Below are positions 1 to 11,558 of a stretch of 60,000 nucleotides of DNA, one piece after another. Position 1 is the stretch's first letter, and each line of letters starts with the position of its first letter. This DNA is from Symsagittifera roscoffensis (lineage: Eukaryota > Xenacoelomorpha > Acoela > Convolutidae): contig NC_087069.1 in NCBI RefSeq assembly GCF_963678635.1, forward strand, positions 47,636,276-47,696,275, written 5' to 3'. The notes under the pieces are model-generated. The model had not been told where the DNA came from. It made no database searches and saw only the letters and a list, made by a program, of their open reading frames with translations. The position numbers and the translations under genes were made by a program.

Positions 1-240
1 CATGGCCTAATTAGCCTGCATGTCAATTTGCATGACAATCTGACAAAGTGAACAGTAACTTCAAATACAACAAACTGCAGGGTGGGGGGGGGGAGGGGGA
101 GGAAAAAGAGCCGAAAAAGAATAAGAGCCGTTATGGTTTAATTTTGCCGCATGGCAATTTTCAGAACAATCCGACAATGCAAATAAGTTTTTACTGATAC
201 TAAAGATTGACAGGTGGGAAAAAAGGAAGTAGCCGGCTTG
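1..240. repeat. Dimer of a ~130-bp dispersed repeat
   Basis: Two diverged copies lie head to tail (about 1-118 and 122-240). Each has the order taatt, a catgtcaat-like block, gacaatc(t/c)gaca, an AGTAACTTC-like block, then a CAGGTGGG run ending in purines. A third copy lies at about 4,097-4,215. No coding capacity is visible. The poly-G stretch at about 84-95 is part of the copy. Confidence 0.6.
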
Positions 241-552
241 GCGGGTGAGATATTCGAAGTCACATATGAGTCATAAATTAGCATCAAAAAATTGCTGAGA
301 TCTAACGATAGATTTTTTTGATTCCCAAATTTGCCGGGTAATCTATTTTTAAAACGACTAAAAACTTCATATTTTTATTTTCTGATTAAAAAATATAGAA
401 AGTACGTATCATCCAAGTATTATATTATCAATTGGGCAGGATCAAGTGAGTTAGCTTTCCATCAGTTCCCGTATGTTTTTATTTAGTGTTTTATGAATAT
501 CAGGCATCCATTCATTCAGCCATAATAGCATGCAAAACTACTAATAAAATTT
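241..552. other. AT-rich sequence, nothing recognised
   Basis: No ORF of note, RNA gene or clear repeat was seen in this stretch. Confidence 0.5.
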
Positions 553-1088
553 AACAAGACTGCTCGTATCAGGGCGAAGCCCTGAAAGTTCCGACTACCT
601 TTTAAGGTCTATGGAGCATTAAAAAGATGAAAAATTTCAATGTAATAAAAAAAATTAAATTTTTTTTTGGAAAAAATTTGAGATTTTATGTAAAAACATC
701 CCACCACACGTCATATTAAGTACAAAGTGATAGATTTTGCGCCTATTAACAAATCAATTATGGCATATAAGCTTCCTTGAACCAATTTGGAACGATTTCT
801 AAGACGGATTAAATATCGCTAGCGCGTTAAAAGCGCGAAATTTATCGCGCGTTAATTGTCCCAAATTAGCCAAAATGGCAATCATTAAACCCCCATAACT
901 TTACGAAAAATAATCACAGGTAAAATATCTTTTCAAATTCAAGCTCAGGAAAACAATAGCTTTCGAATGATATAAAAAAATTCCGTCAAAAACGGCTAGT
1001 TAAAAAGTCGAAATTTGTCTGAAGAAAAAAAAACCCACCCCGAGCACAAATATTCCGTTACTTTCGTATCGAAAGTCGGAACAAAAAA
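553..1088 (+). repeat. Dispersed repeat A, copy 1
   Basis: This copy is about 536 bases and is highly similar along its length to 24,672-25,209, with a partial reverse-complement copy at about 50,550-50,940. It starts with a short hairpin, CAGGGC-GAA-GCCCTG, near 570-585, and contains the string gcgcgttaa twice around 820-860 (tttatcgcgcgttaatt). No open frame is conserved between copies, so it looks non-coding. In copy 2 it sits inside a larger inverted-repeat transposon, which suggests it is an internal part of a DNA transposon family. Confidence 0.75.
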
Positions 1089-1219
1089 TGAAATGGGGGA
1101 AAATGAAATGAAATGGAGGAAAAACGGACAAAAAATGGAACAAAAATATCTACCTTTGGTATAATTTTCAAAACATAATGCCATGTAATTATTTTTACGG
1201 TGTCCAGAATTGTATAAAA

Positions 1220-1366
1220 ATGCAGTGCAGTTTGTGGCTTCCGGTTGCAATCCTGCTTTTGGTCGTTTTGATCCCTCCTCTTCCGACTGACTCAACGGAA
1301 TCAGCAGAACCAGATCAAACAGCAATACACGAAAAGAAACACCAACCTCCGTATTACTTGTGTGGC
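1220..1366 (+). CDS. Candidate first exon of a small secreted Cys/Lys-rich peptide
   Basis: The ATG at 1220 opens a frame whose first ~25 residues look like a signal peptide: MQCSLWL, then the hydrophobic core PVAILLLVVLIPPL, then PTDS. An acidic stretch follows, then a Cys/Lys-rich stretch with CGVRRKCKKCKKVC. A plausible splice donor (GC|GTGAGA) ends the exon at 1366. A weaker one (AAG|GTTTGC) would end it at 1396. The open frame itself runs to 1585. A TATA-like TGTATAAAAA directly abuts the ATG, which is too close to act as a promoter for it. No downstream exon was found and the family is not recognised. The overlapping minus-strand frame (996-1493) has no such features. This could be a chance ORF beside repeat A. 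Confidence 0.25.
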
Positions 1367-1719
1367 GTGAGAAGAAAGTGCAAGAAGTGCAAAAAGGTTT
1401 GCCAGTTCGATTATTCATATTTTTCTTCTCAGCTCTTTTCCTCGCCCTCCATAAAACTGCAGCAAAGATGCCCAAAAACTCAAGCCAAAACAAAGTTATA
1501 CCTGAAATTTTTTTTCCGGTTTCGATCCCCCTCCCAAGCCACTTTTGAGTTCAAGGTTTGGAAATTGATTTCAACGATTTTATAATGCATGCTAAACAAT
1601 TTTACCTGGTGAACAAAATAACATTTTGAGAAATTTTTTTTCTCCATGCTTTACACTGTAACATCTTTCATTCAGACTTTTTATCACGTAAAGCAACTGA
1701 AAATAGTAATTTTGAAGTG

Positions 1720-2860
1720 TGGGGTGAAACTCGAAGCGTTTGTTCGCGCTGTGCTCTCACTAGAAGTCATATGGCGAAAATTCAAAGTCTTAACTTTTAA
1801 GTTTAACTTGTGAACGAAGAGCAGTGTGTGAAAAAATTCGAAACTGATTGATCGAAACAAAAACAAACAAGTTGTTCAGACGCTGCTTTAAAATTGATTT
1901 TTTTATTTTTTCATTTTGCGTATTTTATGACATTGCACTCTACTGTGACGTACCGAAATTTATGACAGCTCTTTATTCTTGGTTGACTTGTAATTTCCGA
2001 TAATTACGGTTATTTTACGCATGAAATGAAATGTTATCTATCAACTCGTTACCCGAAACAGATCTATATCGGAACGAAACGACGCGAAAATATGGTCCAC
2101 CGAACCGGACAGAAACAATTCCTGTATATGAGAAATGGGCTCTTTTCCAATTACCCCTTAATTTTTTCTGAACTACAATATATAAAAGACGAGTTTAATT
2201 TATTTTTTTATAAACTGCATCAAAAAGTGTCAAGCGTGAAGAGGTGAACAAATTTTCTCAACATTTCTTGTATACAAAAAAAACCGTGTGAACAATTTTT
2301 GAACAGCGCAACTTTTCAATTTTACGAGGGGATGGGAAAATGGAAAAAAAACCCAGAATTGACCTGATTGACTTTTGAGCTCTCACCTCTTCTCGCTCTG
2401 TTGGGGTGCGAAGATGCTCTCACTAGATTTTATACCGAGAAAAAACAAGGTCATAAATTATGAATTTTCTGGCAAACGAAGAGCAGTTTGTGACATTGAG
2501 CTCCGCTTTTAAATACCGAAATTTATGTCAATTCAATATTCTTTGTTGACTTGTATTTTCCAATAATTGCGGTTGGTTTACGGATAAACTGAAATGTTGT
2601 CAAATAACCAGCTACCCGAAACCGATCGAACTCAGAACGGAAACGAGGCAAAAGAAAACAAGGACATAATTTTTACAGTTTAAAACATCAAAAGCGCTGT
2701 TTGTAAAAGGGCTGGCTCTTTTCCAGTTTCCTTATTTTTGAATCTTATTTTTTATACTTGTTTTTTAAAGTAATTTAGGCTGAAGAGATGATTTTCAGAT
2801 GTAAAATAACAAGAACAAATGTGTTCAGAATTGTTATTTGGTTCACGATGCCAAGTTCAA
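1720..2860. repeat. Direct tandem duplication, period ~563 bp
   Basis: About 1,720-2,300 is repeated at about 2,385-2,860. Matching landmarks are gctctcactaga, acgaagagcagt, taccgaaatttatg (1951 and 2514), gttgacttgta, taccaga/tacccgaaac and ggctcttttcca. The copies are well diverged and no frame is shared, so this is a non-coding duplication. Confidence 0.7.
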
Positions 2861-4096
2861 TTGCATAAGGCCATTGTTAAAGAGGCTTTTCAAAACTAAA
2901 AATCGAAATGGGGCAGTGAAGAAGAATCGGGAAGTTTTCAGAAAACAAAATTGAAAAGAAGACTGGAAAAGAGCCGATGTGAAACAAAAAATCTACTTAA
3001 CAAAAGTTGCTTGTTCTTTTTTATGCGTTTGTTTTAGCCATGGTGTCAAGGTGAGAGCAAAAAAGGACTTAACAGAGACAAGGACAGGAGTGATCTTGCG
3101 CCGTGTCCTGAGAACTATTTCACCGTAGGATATAGAAAAGATAATCAATTTGTCGTAGCAAGTGTTTATCTTCGAATATGTGGTCCCTACAAGTCACAGG
3201 CATCAGAAAAAATAATATTTGAAAATAACTGGGTTTGATGAATTTGTTTGTTGTTTTTGTTTATATAATATAGCTTCAAATTTTGAAAAAACTTGTTTTC
3301 AAACTCAATTATTAGACTTTTTGTTCATCTCAAGCATATTCGCTGTGTTTTCAAAAATAAAGCCCCAAGAAAAGTCGAGCACACCAACCCCACTTACAAC
3401 CATTGTTGACCAAAAATGCTTTCATACAGTTTTCATGTTTGCAAAAAATCATATCATCCATTTTTGTACATTTCGAAGGTACAAAACAATTCAAGAAAAC
3501 TACGATGAGCAATTTTTTAATGACAATTGCATTACAAGCATTTTTTTTAAAAAATCGAGTTTTTTGATAGTTTTTGTTAATCGAGTTTTGCTACAAAATG
3601 TTGCGGTAAATCCGAAAACACTATAATGAAGTATTTTTGAACACATGAAACCTTATTGGTTGAGAAATATCAGTTTCACAGATACTCGCATTCGAGGAGT
3701 AATTGTATGAGTTGCAAAAAAAGATGGATAAAGTTTTGTTTATAGCTAAAAAAAAATTGGTCAAAATCGTTGCCTGAGTTTTTTGTAAGAAATTGAGATA
3801 TAAAAACTTTCGAAAAAATAGGGTACAATTCCAACGATACATGTGTTGTAACAAACGTGTTCAGTATTCAGTTAATTATATTTCAATATGGTTCAGCCCA
3901 CACGTTAATAGTTTTTATCTCGCATAAAATAAAACAAAATGGGTGTTCGTAAGCAGCATAATAGAACTTTTGCTAACTTCAGAATGCGATGTTAATTGAG
4001 CTGTTGTTACAGTTTCAGGCTCTTTTTCCTTAACCCCCCCCACATCACACAAGCATCAATTTTTGGTCTAAGGAGTGGTTTTACAAGGTTAATTAT
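2861..4096. other. AT-rich sequence, nothing recognised
   Basis: Only short frames with low-complexity translations are present. No splice-flanked coding signal or RNA gene was seen. Confidence 0.5.
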
Positions 4097-4215
4097 GAAG
4101 ACCAAATATGCTTGTGATAGCCTAATTACTCATGTCAATTTTTACGACAATCGGACAAAAGGAACAGTAACTTCAAATATAAAAACTTGCAGGTGGGGGA
4201 AAAAAAGAGCCCAGT
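4097..4215 (+). repeat. Third copy of the ~130-bp repeat seen at 1-240
   Basis: The order matches 1-118: gcctaatta, catgtcaattt, acgacaatcggaca, ggaacagtaacttcaaata, gcaggtggggg, aaagagcc. Similarity stops abruptly on both sides, which is consistent with a dispersed element. Confidence 0.6.
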
Positions 4216-7200
4216 TTCAAAATTTTTTCTGTCAGAACTAATCATTTCCTTTACAAACAAAAAATGCCTCATGGAAAAATTCTTATTGAAAGATAATTTA
4301 ATCCTATTTAGTTGCAGAGAAATTTTTATGCTCAAAATCTATCTAATGAATTTTCAACAACTTGAAACTTGTCTTGATGTATTTTTGAAGAAAGAAATAT
4401 ATTGAAATTTCTAGACGCAACAAAAATGACTGAAAGTTAAAAGTTTTTGCCAAGACTAGTGTCATCCGGCATGTACAAGTTAAATATAATTTTCTACAAT
4501 TAGAAAAGTTTCAAAGATCATCATTCAAGATAAACATGAAAGTTTGTGTTTTTCCTAAAAAATTGGATAATGTTTTAAAAAACTCAATTTTGGAGACATT
4601 TTGTTCTCCAACACGTTTCCGAAAACTCGTATTCACTTCTTTTGGAATAGTTTTAAGTTTGAATTGATAATTTCACTCTATTTGTGTGTTTTAACTCGAT
4701 AAATTAAAAGTCTAATCAAGCTGACACACACAGTTTCATATTAGTATTTCAATCTGAGGTCTCGGTTCGTGTACTCGTCACGCGTGTTCAATTGTTGCTT
4801 GAAGCCGGAAATTTCCAAAAAGTTTTTCTTTTTAGCTCAAAGTTGATGATACGTTTGCTGTGAAAATAATTCAATCAGCCGCACTACGAGGTTTAACTGT
4901 TCAAACAAGATAGGGGCCAAACTTGTTGTCTTTAGGTCACTGGAATTCAGACACAAGTATTTTGCCATGTTTTAAACGGTTAGTTTATACAACAAAGAAT
5001 TTTTTTTTTTGGGATCTCCAAGCACGAATACGCGTAAGGTGAGTTTTGTCGGCATATAGTTTTCTTCACGGGTTCCGAAAAAAGCAAACGTATGTAGTTT
5101 TTCGAATTCAACAACTGTAAGCTGATTCGGCAAACATTGTAGCCGGGTTCCGCAATTGTCAGTAGATTCCGAAATTTAATTTTATTTTATCGAAATAATC
5201 CAGTTCTTGCGTGTTTAAGAAAAGCTATAGCTAGAATTAATGTCAAGTAGATGCGGAACTTAAAAGCAATGACTTAAGCATTGCCATCGGAATCAAATAA
5301 CAAATCTTAACCTATTGTTTAACTAAAATCATGGAAAAAATTCTCCAACATTTGGATTTCATTCCCTGCAAGATTTCAAAACGCAAATCCTTAACTGAGA
5401 TTAGCGAATTTAGATTGCAATTTCGTAATATTCAGGGGATTATACATGTGACTAAAATCAATGGCCTTATTTGTGTTTAGGGGTAAAATAAATAGAATTA
5501 TTAGATGGTTACGCAGAAAAAAAATCCACAATTCATTAAGAAGTTATCTACTATAATAGTAGATCTTAATCGAGAACCAGAAGCAAACTTAGGAAACAAA
5601 TATTTGATACTTTTTGATATCCTGATTCTACTCTCTGCTCTCAATTCTGATTGGTTACTGTAAACAGTAAAGTAGATCAAAGAAAACAACTAGAATATTG
5701 CGGATTCGCGGCAAATATGTTTTCTAACAAAACAAGCTAACAAAACACAATTTGGCCTTGCAATGAGGGGAAATCACTCTATTCTAACCACCCAGCCTCA
5801 CCTCTCCGCCATTTTTTGAATTTCAAGATTGAAATCTAACCCATCATTACCATAATGCAACTAAACTTGGCATATTGGACAAGTTAACATTTGTGAAGAA
5901 ATTTGTTCTTTTACCTTACGTCGTAAACCATGAAGTTAGCCATAAAAACAGTTACAAAAAACTATGATAATAAAAAAATTTCTTGGAAAGATGAGGTAAA
6001 GTGACATTGAGCCAAAATATTTATTATAGAATTCCCTTGAGTGAAAAAAATGAATCATAAAAATCCATCATATGCATTTTTCTTCAATTCAATTTCCATA
6101 TCCTTCAGTTAGTTTATGGAGCTGCAAGAACGTGTGTGAAGACTAATTTTTCGACCGCAAAAAAAAATAAACTTATTCTAGATTTATTTGAAGAGACGCT
6201 AGTTCTCTTCTCTTACACAAAAAAAATCTTGATGCTTTTACTGAAGTAGCATTGTATCGTGTCTCGCATCCTAAGGTCGGGGATATCCTTCCTTCTGGGT
6301 GTCCTAACCTAACGCAAAATCGTAGGAAAGGGGTCCTTAATTTTTTGGAGGACCTTCGTCATTGTTTTTTTAAGCGAACGAAATTTTCCTCCCGAATAAC
6401 AGAAGACCCACTACTTAGGATCTTGCTGAGTTTAGCTGAAAATATTAGCCCACGGTATATATTTCTTTCTAAATCAATTTTTGGGGGTCCTAATTATTGG
6501 TTCTGGTTAATTGTATGAATGATAATAATTGCTATGTTTGTTTCGGGCAAATTAATTGAAATTTGTTTAATGAGAATGGAATTGAATTTTATGGTATATA
6601 AAAAAAACTTGGGCGATTTCGACTGCGTAGCTTAACTGTTGGGAGCAGTGAACTATTTTAGCAAAAGTGTGCTATAATATATAAAGAAAAGACAGTAAAT
6701 GAAAATCGCTCTCCAAAAGCAGCGGCCGTTTTTGTGCAATGTTACAGCAAATGAGAAAATTGTCACATTTTGGAGAAAGAAAATTGAAACAAAGGAGAAT
6801 TTGATGTATTGCAGATATTGATAAATAATTTTTACAATTAAAAGGGTTTTCATCCATACAAAAATTTCAAAGTTTCAAATCGGAAAAGAGCGCTATGTTG
6901 TGTTTCTCGAGAGGGTAAAAAAAGCTTGAAAAATCAAAAGGTAAAGGTAATAGAAGAAAGGAAGGTGGGAATAATGCACCAAGCTTTTCGTTACAAAAAG
7001 AAAAGAAAACCCTGTGGATCTACACAATTGGAATCTAGTAGAGTTTAAAAATTATCTGCAAGGTGTCTTTTATCTCCATTGCCTGAAACTTGACAGGTCG
7101 GGGCGGTGTTGGAAAAAATAGTGGAATTGAAAAAAAAAACGAGTAACTAATAGTAGATATTGAGGCTAAAGTGGGGAAGGAACTATGGGAGACCCCATGT

Positions 7201-7430
7201 ATTAAAATACGTTAAATATTTCCGGTTTCCCATGCTATGTATTAACACTGGGTACAGAGCCTACAATATTTTAAGATAGGGAAAAGAATTGGTAATGTTT
7301 CAGGGTGATGGTAAGAGAAGGGTAAGAAAAACGGTATTTTTTTGGATTTTATGTAGAAGTGTCTAGTTTTTTTCGCAAAAACTTCGGCGCGCGTTATCGA
7401 GTTGGTAAATATCAAGGGTTAATTACGTGT
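4216..7430. other. AT-rich sequence, nothing recognised
   Basis: No recognisable protein, RNA gene or structured repeat was found. The frame at 6252-6518 is in slightly more GC-balanced sequence (6,250-6,520), but its translation matches nothing I know. Confidence 0.5.
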
Positions 7431-7435
7431 ACCTA

Positions 7436-7873
7436 CAACCACTGCAACATCGACAACTATTGCAACTATTGCAACTTTTGCAACTATTGTTCTGTTGTAT
7501 AACTGTTCTGTTGTTCTGATATTAGTATAAGGGCTCTTTTTTATCACAATTTTTTTTTGCGCCGCAGACAAACTTCCCAAAAAAGCAAGTTTAAAATGAC
7601 GTTTTGAACACTTAAAAAAGTAGATCAAAAGTCTTTCGGCGCGCGCTCCCCAAAAACTAATTACATTGGCGCAGTCAAATTGTTCTGTTGTGAATACTGC
7701 ACTTGTCTTGTTAAGCAAGAAAAAAAACAAAAAAAAACAACAACCATTGCAACATCGACAATTATTGCAACTATTGCAACTATTGCAGCAACTATCGTTC
7801 TGTTATGAATTTTGAACGTGTCTTGTTAAGCAAAAAAATAAAAACGACCACTGCAACATCGACAACTGAGCGG
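7436..7873 (+). repeat. Repeated ACCATTGCAACATCGACAA / TTGCAACTA blocks
   Basis: Three blocks (about 7,436-7,505, 7,741-7,805 and 7,852-7,873) share a (a)ccactgcaacatcgacaa head. The first two continue with several copies of a ~9-bp ttgcaacta unit. A segment tgttctgtt...cttgtcttgttaagcaa is repeated at 7,680-7,716 and 7,797-7,832. The arrangement looks like a duplicated leader of the putative retroelement here. Confidence 0.55.
7490..7683 (+). mobile_element. Possible 5' LTR end and primer binding site of a truncated retroelement
   Basis: A stretch ending ...AATTACA is followed, one base later, by TGGCGCAGTC at about 7,667. The same ten bases begin the primer binding site of the Ty3-type element at 21.1 kb, complementary to a tRNA-Ser-like 3' end. 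A leader-like repeated region and an open frame follow downstream. No second LTR was found, so the LTR assignment is inference. Confidence 0.25.
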
Positions 7874-7887
7874 ACATTTTATCTCAA

Positions 7888-8130
7888 GCAGTGCTCGTAT
7901 TTGGATCAGAGCTCGTGTTTGGAGGTGAACTCGTGAGTTTGGAGCAGAGCACGTGTTCGGAGTACAGCTTATTTGTGGATTGGGTCTCGTTTTGGATGCA
8001 GAGCCGGTGCTTGGAGCTCGTGTGTGTTTGGTACAGAGCCGGTGCTTGGAATTCGTGTTTGGAGAGAAGCTCGTTTCTGGAGCAGAGTGGCCCGTGCTCG
8101 GGAAGAGTTCGAGTTTGGTTCGAGGAACGC
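7888..8130 (+). repeat. Degenerate ~20-bp tandem repeat (GCTCGTGTTTGGAGCAGA-like)
   Basis: About a dozen imperfect copies of a unit like gctcgtg-tttggagcagag fill this GC-richer patch. In two frames it reads through as a repetitive peptide (e.g. VFGSELVFGGELV), but the copies vary in length and shift frame, so coding is doubtful. Confidence 0.6.
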
Positions 8131-8233
8131 TCTTGATATCATAAGGTGGGTTCAGAGAATTATCGACCCACCTAGTTTTCTGGGGTATAATTCTGATTCG
8201 TAGCTCAGTGTTTCCAATACCAGCGGGTTTGAA

Positions 8234-8720
8234 GTGGAAGACTTGTTAATATCACAAGATAACAATGACCGCGTTAATGTTACACCGACAAGCAATGGCC
8301 GCACAGGATTAAATCAAGCCATGCAAGACCTGCAAATAGAATATGTGCTACCAGAAACTGATCCGAATCTTGAAAGCCATGACGAAGACATAATGATGGA
8401 ACCATTCGGTGCGTTACTTGACAAATCAATTTGTCTTGATCATTCGATTTGGACTGAAAGATGGGTGAAAAGTGTACGGTTGCCAAAAAGACTACATACT
8501 TTGCCTAATAGTAACATTGGTAGGAAGTACGTGAACCTCCTGACACATGAACATAAGCTTCTTTCTACCACTTCTGATTCCACTTCAGAAAGAGTTCTGG
8601 TGATTAGTCGTGTTTATGTTACAAAGAGATCCAATGATCAAAGCATCAAAAGACATTCGAACACTTATTGGACGACGCATTGAAGACTGGAAGGAACGTT
8701 ACAACTCGCATTCCAACGTT
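8234..8720 (+). pseudogene. Retroelement-like coding relic (region upstream of an RT, or Gag)
   Basis: An open frame of 149 codons with GTG as its first possible codon runs to 8683 and has balanced, soluble-protein composition (e.g. VNLLTHEHKLLS). Near its end the reading appears to switch frame: the other frame gives DIRTLIGRRIEDWKE, which resembles a D-I-R-x-L-L-x-R-R-hydrophobic-W segment that I associate with polyproteins of some invertebrate retroelements. It is then cut by poly-C and CA/TG microsatellite at 8,735. No RT follows. The family assignment is recollection without a search. It may belong with the LTR-like end at 7.5 kb. Confidence 0.3.
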
Positions 8721-8730
8721 TGCGTATTTG

Positions 8731-8859
8731 CCCCCCCCCCCCACACACACACTTGAACCACCCCGCCCCACCTGAATCACCCGGCTCACGCACCTGAACA
8801 AACAACACCCATCCACTTAAAACGCGCCACCCTCTGAACCGATTCAGGTATGGTGAGTG

Positions 8860-8897
<38 letters not shown>

Positions 8898-8907
8898 GGG
8901 GGGGGGG
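8731..8907. repeat. Poly-C/(AC)n and (TG)n/poly-G microsatellites
   Basis: A C-run followed by short (AC)n lies at about 8,731-8,752. A (TG)n run merging into poly-G lies at about 8,858-8,910. The CACC/CCCGCC-rich sequence between them is low in complexity, so the short frames here are artefacts. Confidence 0.9.
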
Positions 8908-8910
8908 GAG

Positions 8911-9460
8911 GGGTTTGGATCAGTTGGGATTCATTTGGTGGTTGGTTCAGGTGCGGGATGGTGGGGCTAAGGGTACAAAGGGGCAAACATTGGAGGGAAC
9001 AAAATTCAGCTATTGATTAACATAAGAAAAAAAATTATCATGTTTTTTAAATAATCAAAAATTACAACTTTAGTTAAAAACGTAGAAAAGACTTTATGTG
9101 CGTTGGAATCCGCATCTCATTAAAGTGAGAAAATTGATTATATGATTTTTATGTCAGAGTCAACAAAAGTAAAACGAAATCGATTATAAAGAATTAAGAA
9201 CGGATTTTGTTTCCTCGAAAAACGGTAATTTTATAATCCGTTTTTAATTGATTATGATCGATTTTTTTCACTTTTGTGGACACTGTTAAACTCAATTATA
9301 ATCATTTTTTTTCCATTGAAATCCAATGCGGGTTTTCACATGAAATTGCTCCGATAGTCAAAAGCGAATCGAATGCTGCCTCAGTTTTTACTGATTTCAT
9401 TTGATCCACTAAGTTGATGTTCTACATTCAAAGCTAGAAATCTGAAAGAAGATTATTATC
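8911..9460. other. AT-rich sequence, nothing recognised
   Basis: No coding, RNA or clear repeat signal was seen. Confidence 0.5.
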
Positions 9461-9464
9461 ATTG

Positions 9465-9740
9465 AAGCGGTTTCTCCGAAGCTCCCTTATCTTTGCTACT
9501 TTATGTCCTACCAGTTTTGGGTCCTCCTTTAGTAAATTAAATGTTCTAAGTTTGCATTGGTTCATCAGCTGTTTCAAACCGGAAGACATTTTTTGTTCAA
9601 GGTACTTGATTTCAATCCGCCTTTTAAACGCTCAAATATTTTAATTGTGAGATGTTTCCTTTTCATTTCCAGATTTTTAAACAGTCGCATACGTTCAACT
9701 TTTGACATTGATTTTATATCTGTTTATAAGATGAGGATCT
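9465..9740 (-). pseudogene. Frameshifted relic of a charged, coiled-coil-like protein
   Basis: The minus strand reads as protein in two successive frames. The first begins MSKVERMRLFKNLEMKRK at about 9,718 and the second contains LLKEDPKLVGHKVAKIRELR near 9,480-9,550. The composition is rich in K, R, E and L with heptad-like spacing, as in the N-terminal region of some retroelement Gag proteins, but no diagnostic motif is present. It lies about 760 bases downstream of the end of the minus-strand BEL/Pao integrase, so it could be a piece of a second copy. Identity is unknown. Confidence 0.25.
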
Positions 9741-10134
9741 CTGCGTTTTTTTTAAAAAAAAAACTTTCTCGGGTTTTTTTCCATTTCGTTTGCATAATGG
9801 TGATGTGTGGTAAACATCACATTTTGCCAAAAAACCACATTGGACAAATCACTTTTGAAAACTTTCCACCCAATTTTTTGAACAGTAAGTAGTAACAGTA
9901 AAAAGCCTCGACTCACACCCGCATGATTTTTTTAAAAATGAAAACGGGCCTTGTTTTCCTTTTTTTGTCTGTTCGGATTGATGTTTCAATTTTCAAAATA
10001 GTTTGACGTGTAGAAGAAGGTTACTTGAAGGAAAATGTCGCTGGTATCAGCATAACTAGCAAGCCCGCCTCCAATAATCAATTGGCTTGTAAAAAAAGCT
10101 ATTCAAGCAAAGAAACTTTGTAAACAATTTCAAA

Positions 10135-10425
10135 CAAAACCATATCTTGATTCGCTTTTAAAAAAGTTTATGTTTCATAGAATGAACGTTCTCGAAACAA
10201 TCATTGATTTTCGAAGCAAGCTATCTAAGCTATGAAATTTTGAAAAACTTCAAAATGTTTCATGAAGCAAATCGGATGGCGCAACAAAAGTTTTATTTGA
10301 AAGATATTCAAACGATAAAAAACTGAAATAATTCAAGTTGTTTCATAGAGCGAATCAATTTGCAAAAGAGTAAATGATTTTAGGCAAGCTATTATATCAA
10401 GGAATTTTTAAAAAAAATTCACGTT
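10135..10425. repeat. Degenerate ~85-bp repeat (TTTCATAG..GCGAATC..GCAAGCTA)
   Basis: Three or four weak copies each contain tttcata(g), a gaatc/gaac block, ttgcaaaa-like text and gcaagcta. The same motif order recurs many times at 28.36-29.99 kb. No coding potential is visible. Confidence 0.4.
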
Positions 10426-10502
10426 AAACCGCTTCGTTCAACATTTTTCATCAATTTCAAAGTTGTTCTTGCTTATAGTAAACGATAGGCAGTTGATATG
10501 TC

Positions 10503-11558
10503 TTAAAAACTTTTGATTAGGATTGAATAATGCAGCGGTTGGAGGTCTGTCGAATCATTTGATAGTGATGCAAGTGGCCCGGAGATACAAATACTCTCTA
10601 TCTGACAAATTATTTTGTAAATTTCATGTAAAAATAGCTTGGCAATTGTTCCAAAAGTTTTCTTCAGTAGCATTTTCATAGATTTAGCGGATGCCTTCCA
10701 TAAATTACCAGAATGAGCTGCCCACACAGTTATCATATACCAGTTAAGTCCTAAAGTACCAAAAAACCCATGCAATGATTTATTTTTTCTGTATTTTTTA
10801 ACCAAAATCTTACCACTGGAAATAAGAACCATTTTCAGAAATTTTTTTTGAAGGAGATGCCTTTCGGGCTAAAAAATCAGAATTTTTTTCATACATTCTT
10901 GAGTATCTAGTGATTTTGTAGAGCAGTGGACCTGCAAAATCTATACCAACATTAGGAAAAGGAGGTGAGCGAATCACTCGTTCATGCGGTAGGTCGCCCA
11001 TGAGTTGTGTTATACTTCTCGGTTTGATTCTAAAACAACTGACGCATTTGCTAAATATTTCTCTGACTATATGTATTGCAACCAAAATCCACAATATTTG
11101 CCTTGAGTGGGCAATAGTAGTATTTGCACCAACGGGCTTTAAACATTCATGGCTATCAATCAAAATTAACTTCGAAAAATGAATTTTGCCGGGTAACATG
11201 ATTTGAAACTTTGCGGATTAGTCAAAATTTTTGCGGTTTGCGGAAAAACAGTCAGCAGCTGCCAACCGTACTCCGATTTTTTTATACCATCATCATCGAG
11301 AAAAAGATATAACTGAAAAAATTTTGAAGTCTTACTGATCGGTTTTTTATTTCTAAGACAGTCAATTTCATTTCAGATATCAGATTTTTGTATGTCTTGC
11401 GCCAACATTGATATAGCGTCTGAAAAGATTTTGTTTTCATCAGTTTTCTGCTTCCTAGAGTTTCTGATAAACCGAATGATTACTTTTGCTATCTTAATAC
11501 ATTTCCGATAACTACCCAAACGTTCAAAACTAAAAGAAATTGTTTTCACAGAAGTCAC
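10503..11558 (-). pseudogene. BEL/Pao integrase (decayed)
   Basis: The minus strand gives, in order: a linker with GSYRKCIKIAKVIIRFIRNS (11,373-11,558), matching the conserved segment between RNase H and integrase in BEL/Pao Pol; the N-terminal integrase region with CVSCFRIKPR and QLMGDLPHERV, then FPNVGIDFAGPL as the start of the catalytic core (10,810-11,199); and the end of the core with WAAHSGNLWKASAKSMK and PLASLSND (10,503-10,832). Frames change between these pieces and several catalytic-core residues are missing or shifted, so the enzyme is dead. Its normal job would be to insert the reverse-transcribed element into chromosomal DNA. The C-terminal domain is absent here. Confidence 0.85.

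Noticed and set aside
996-1493. 165-codon minus-strand frame
   Set aside because: Half of it is the reverse of dispersed repeat A, and the other repeat copies do not keep it open.
7888-8203. Three overlapping plus-strand frames
   Set aside because: They follow the ~20-base tandem repeat, and unit lengths change the frame, so I report the repeat instead of genes.
9462-9892. Plus-strand frames over 9.46-9.89 kb
   Set aside because: The minus strand reads better as protein there (charged, coiled-coil-like), so the plus frames are shadows.
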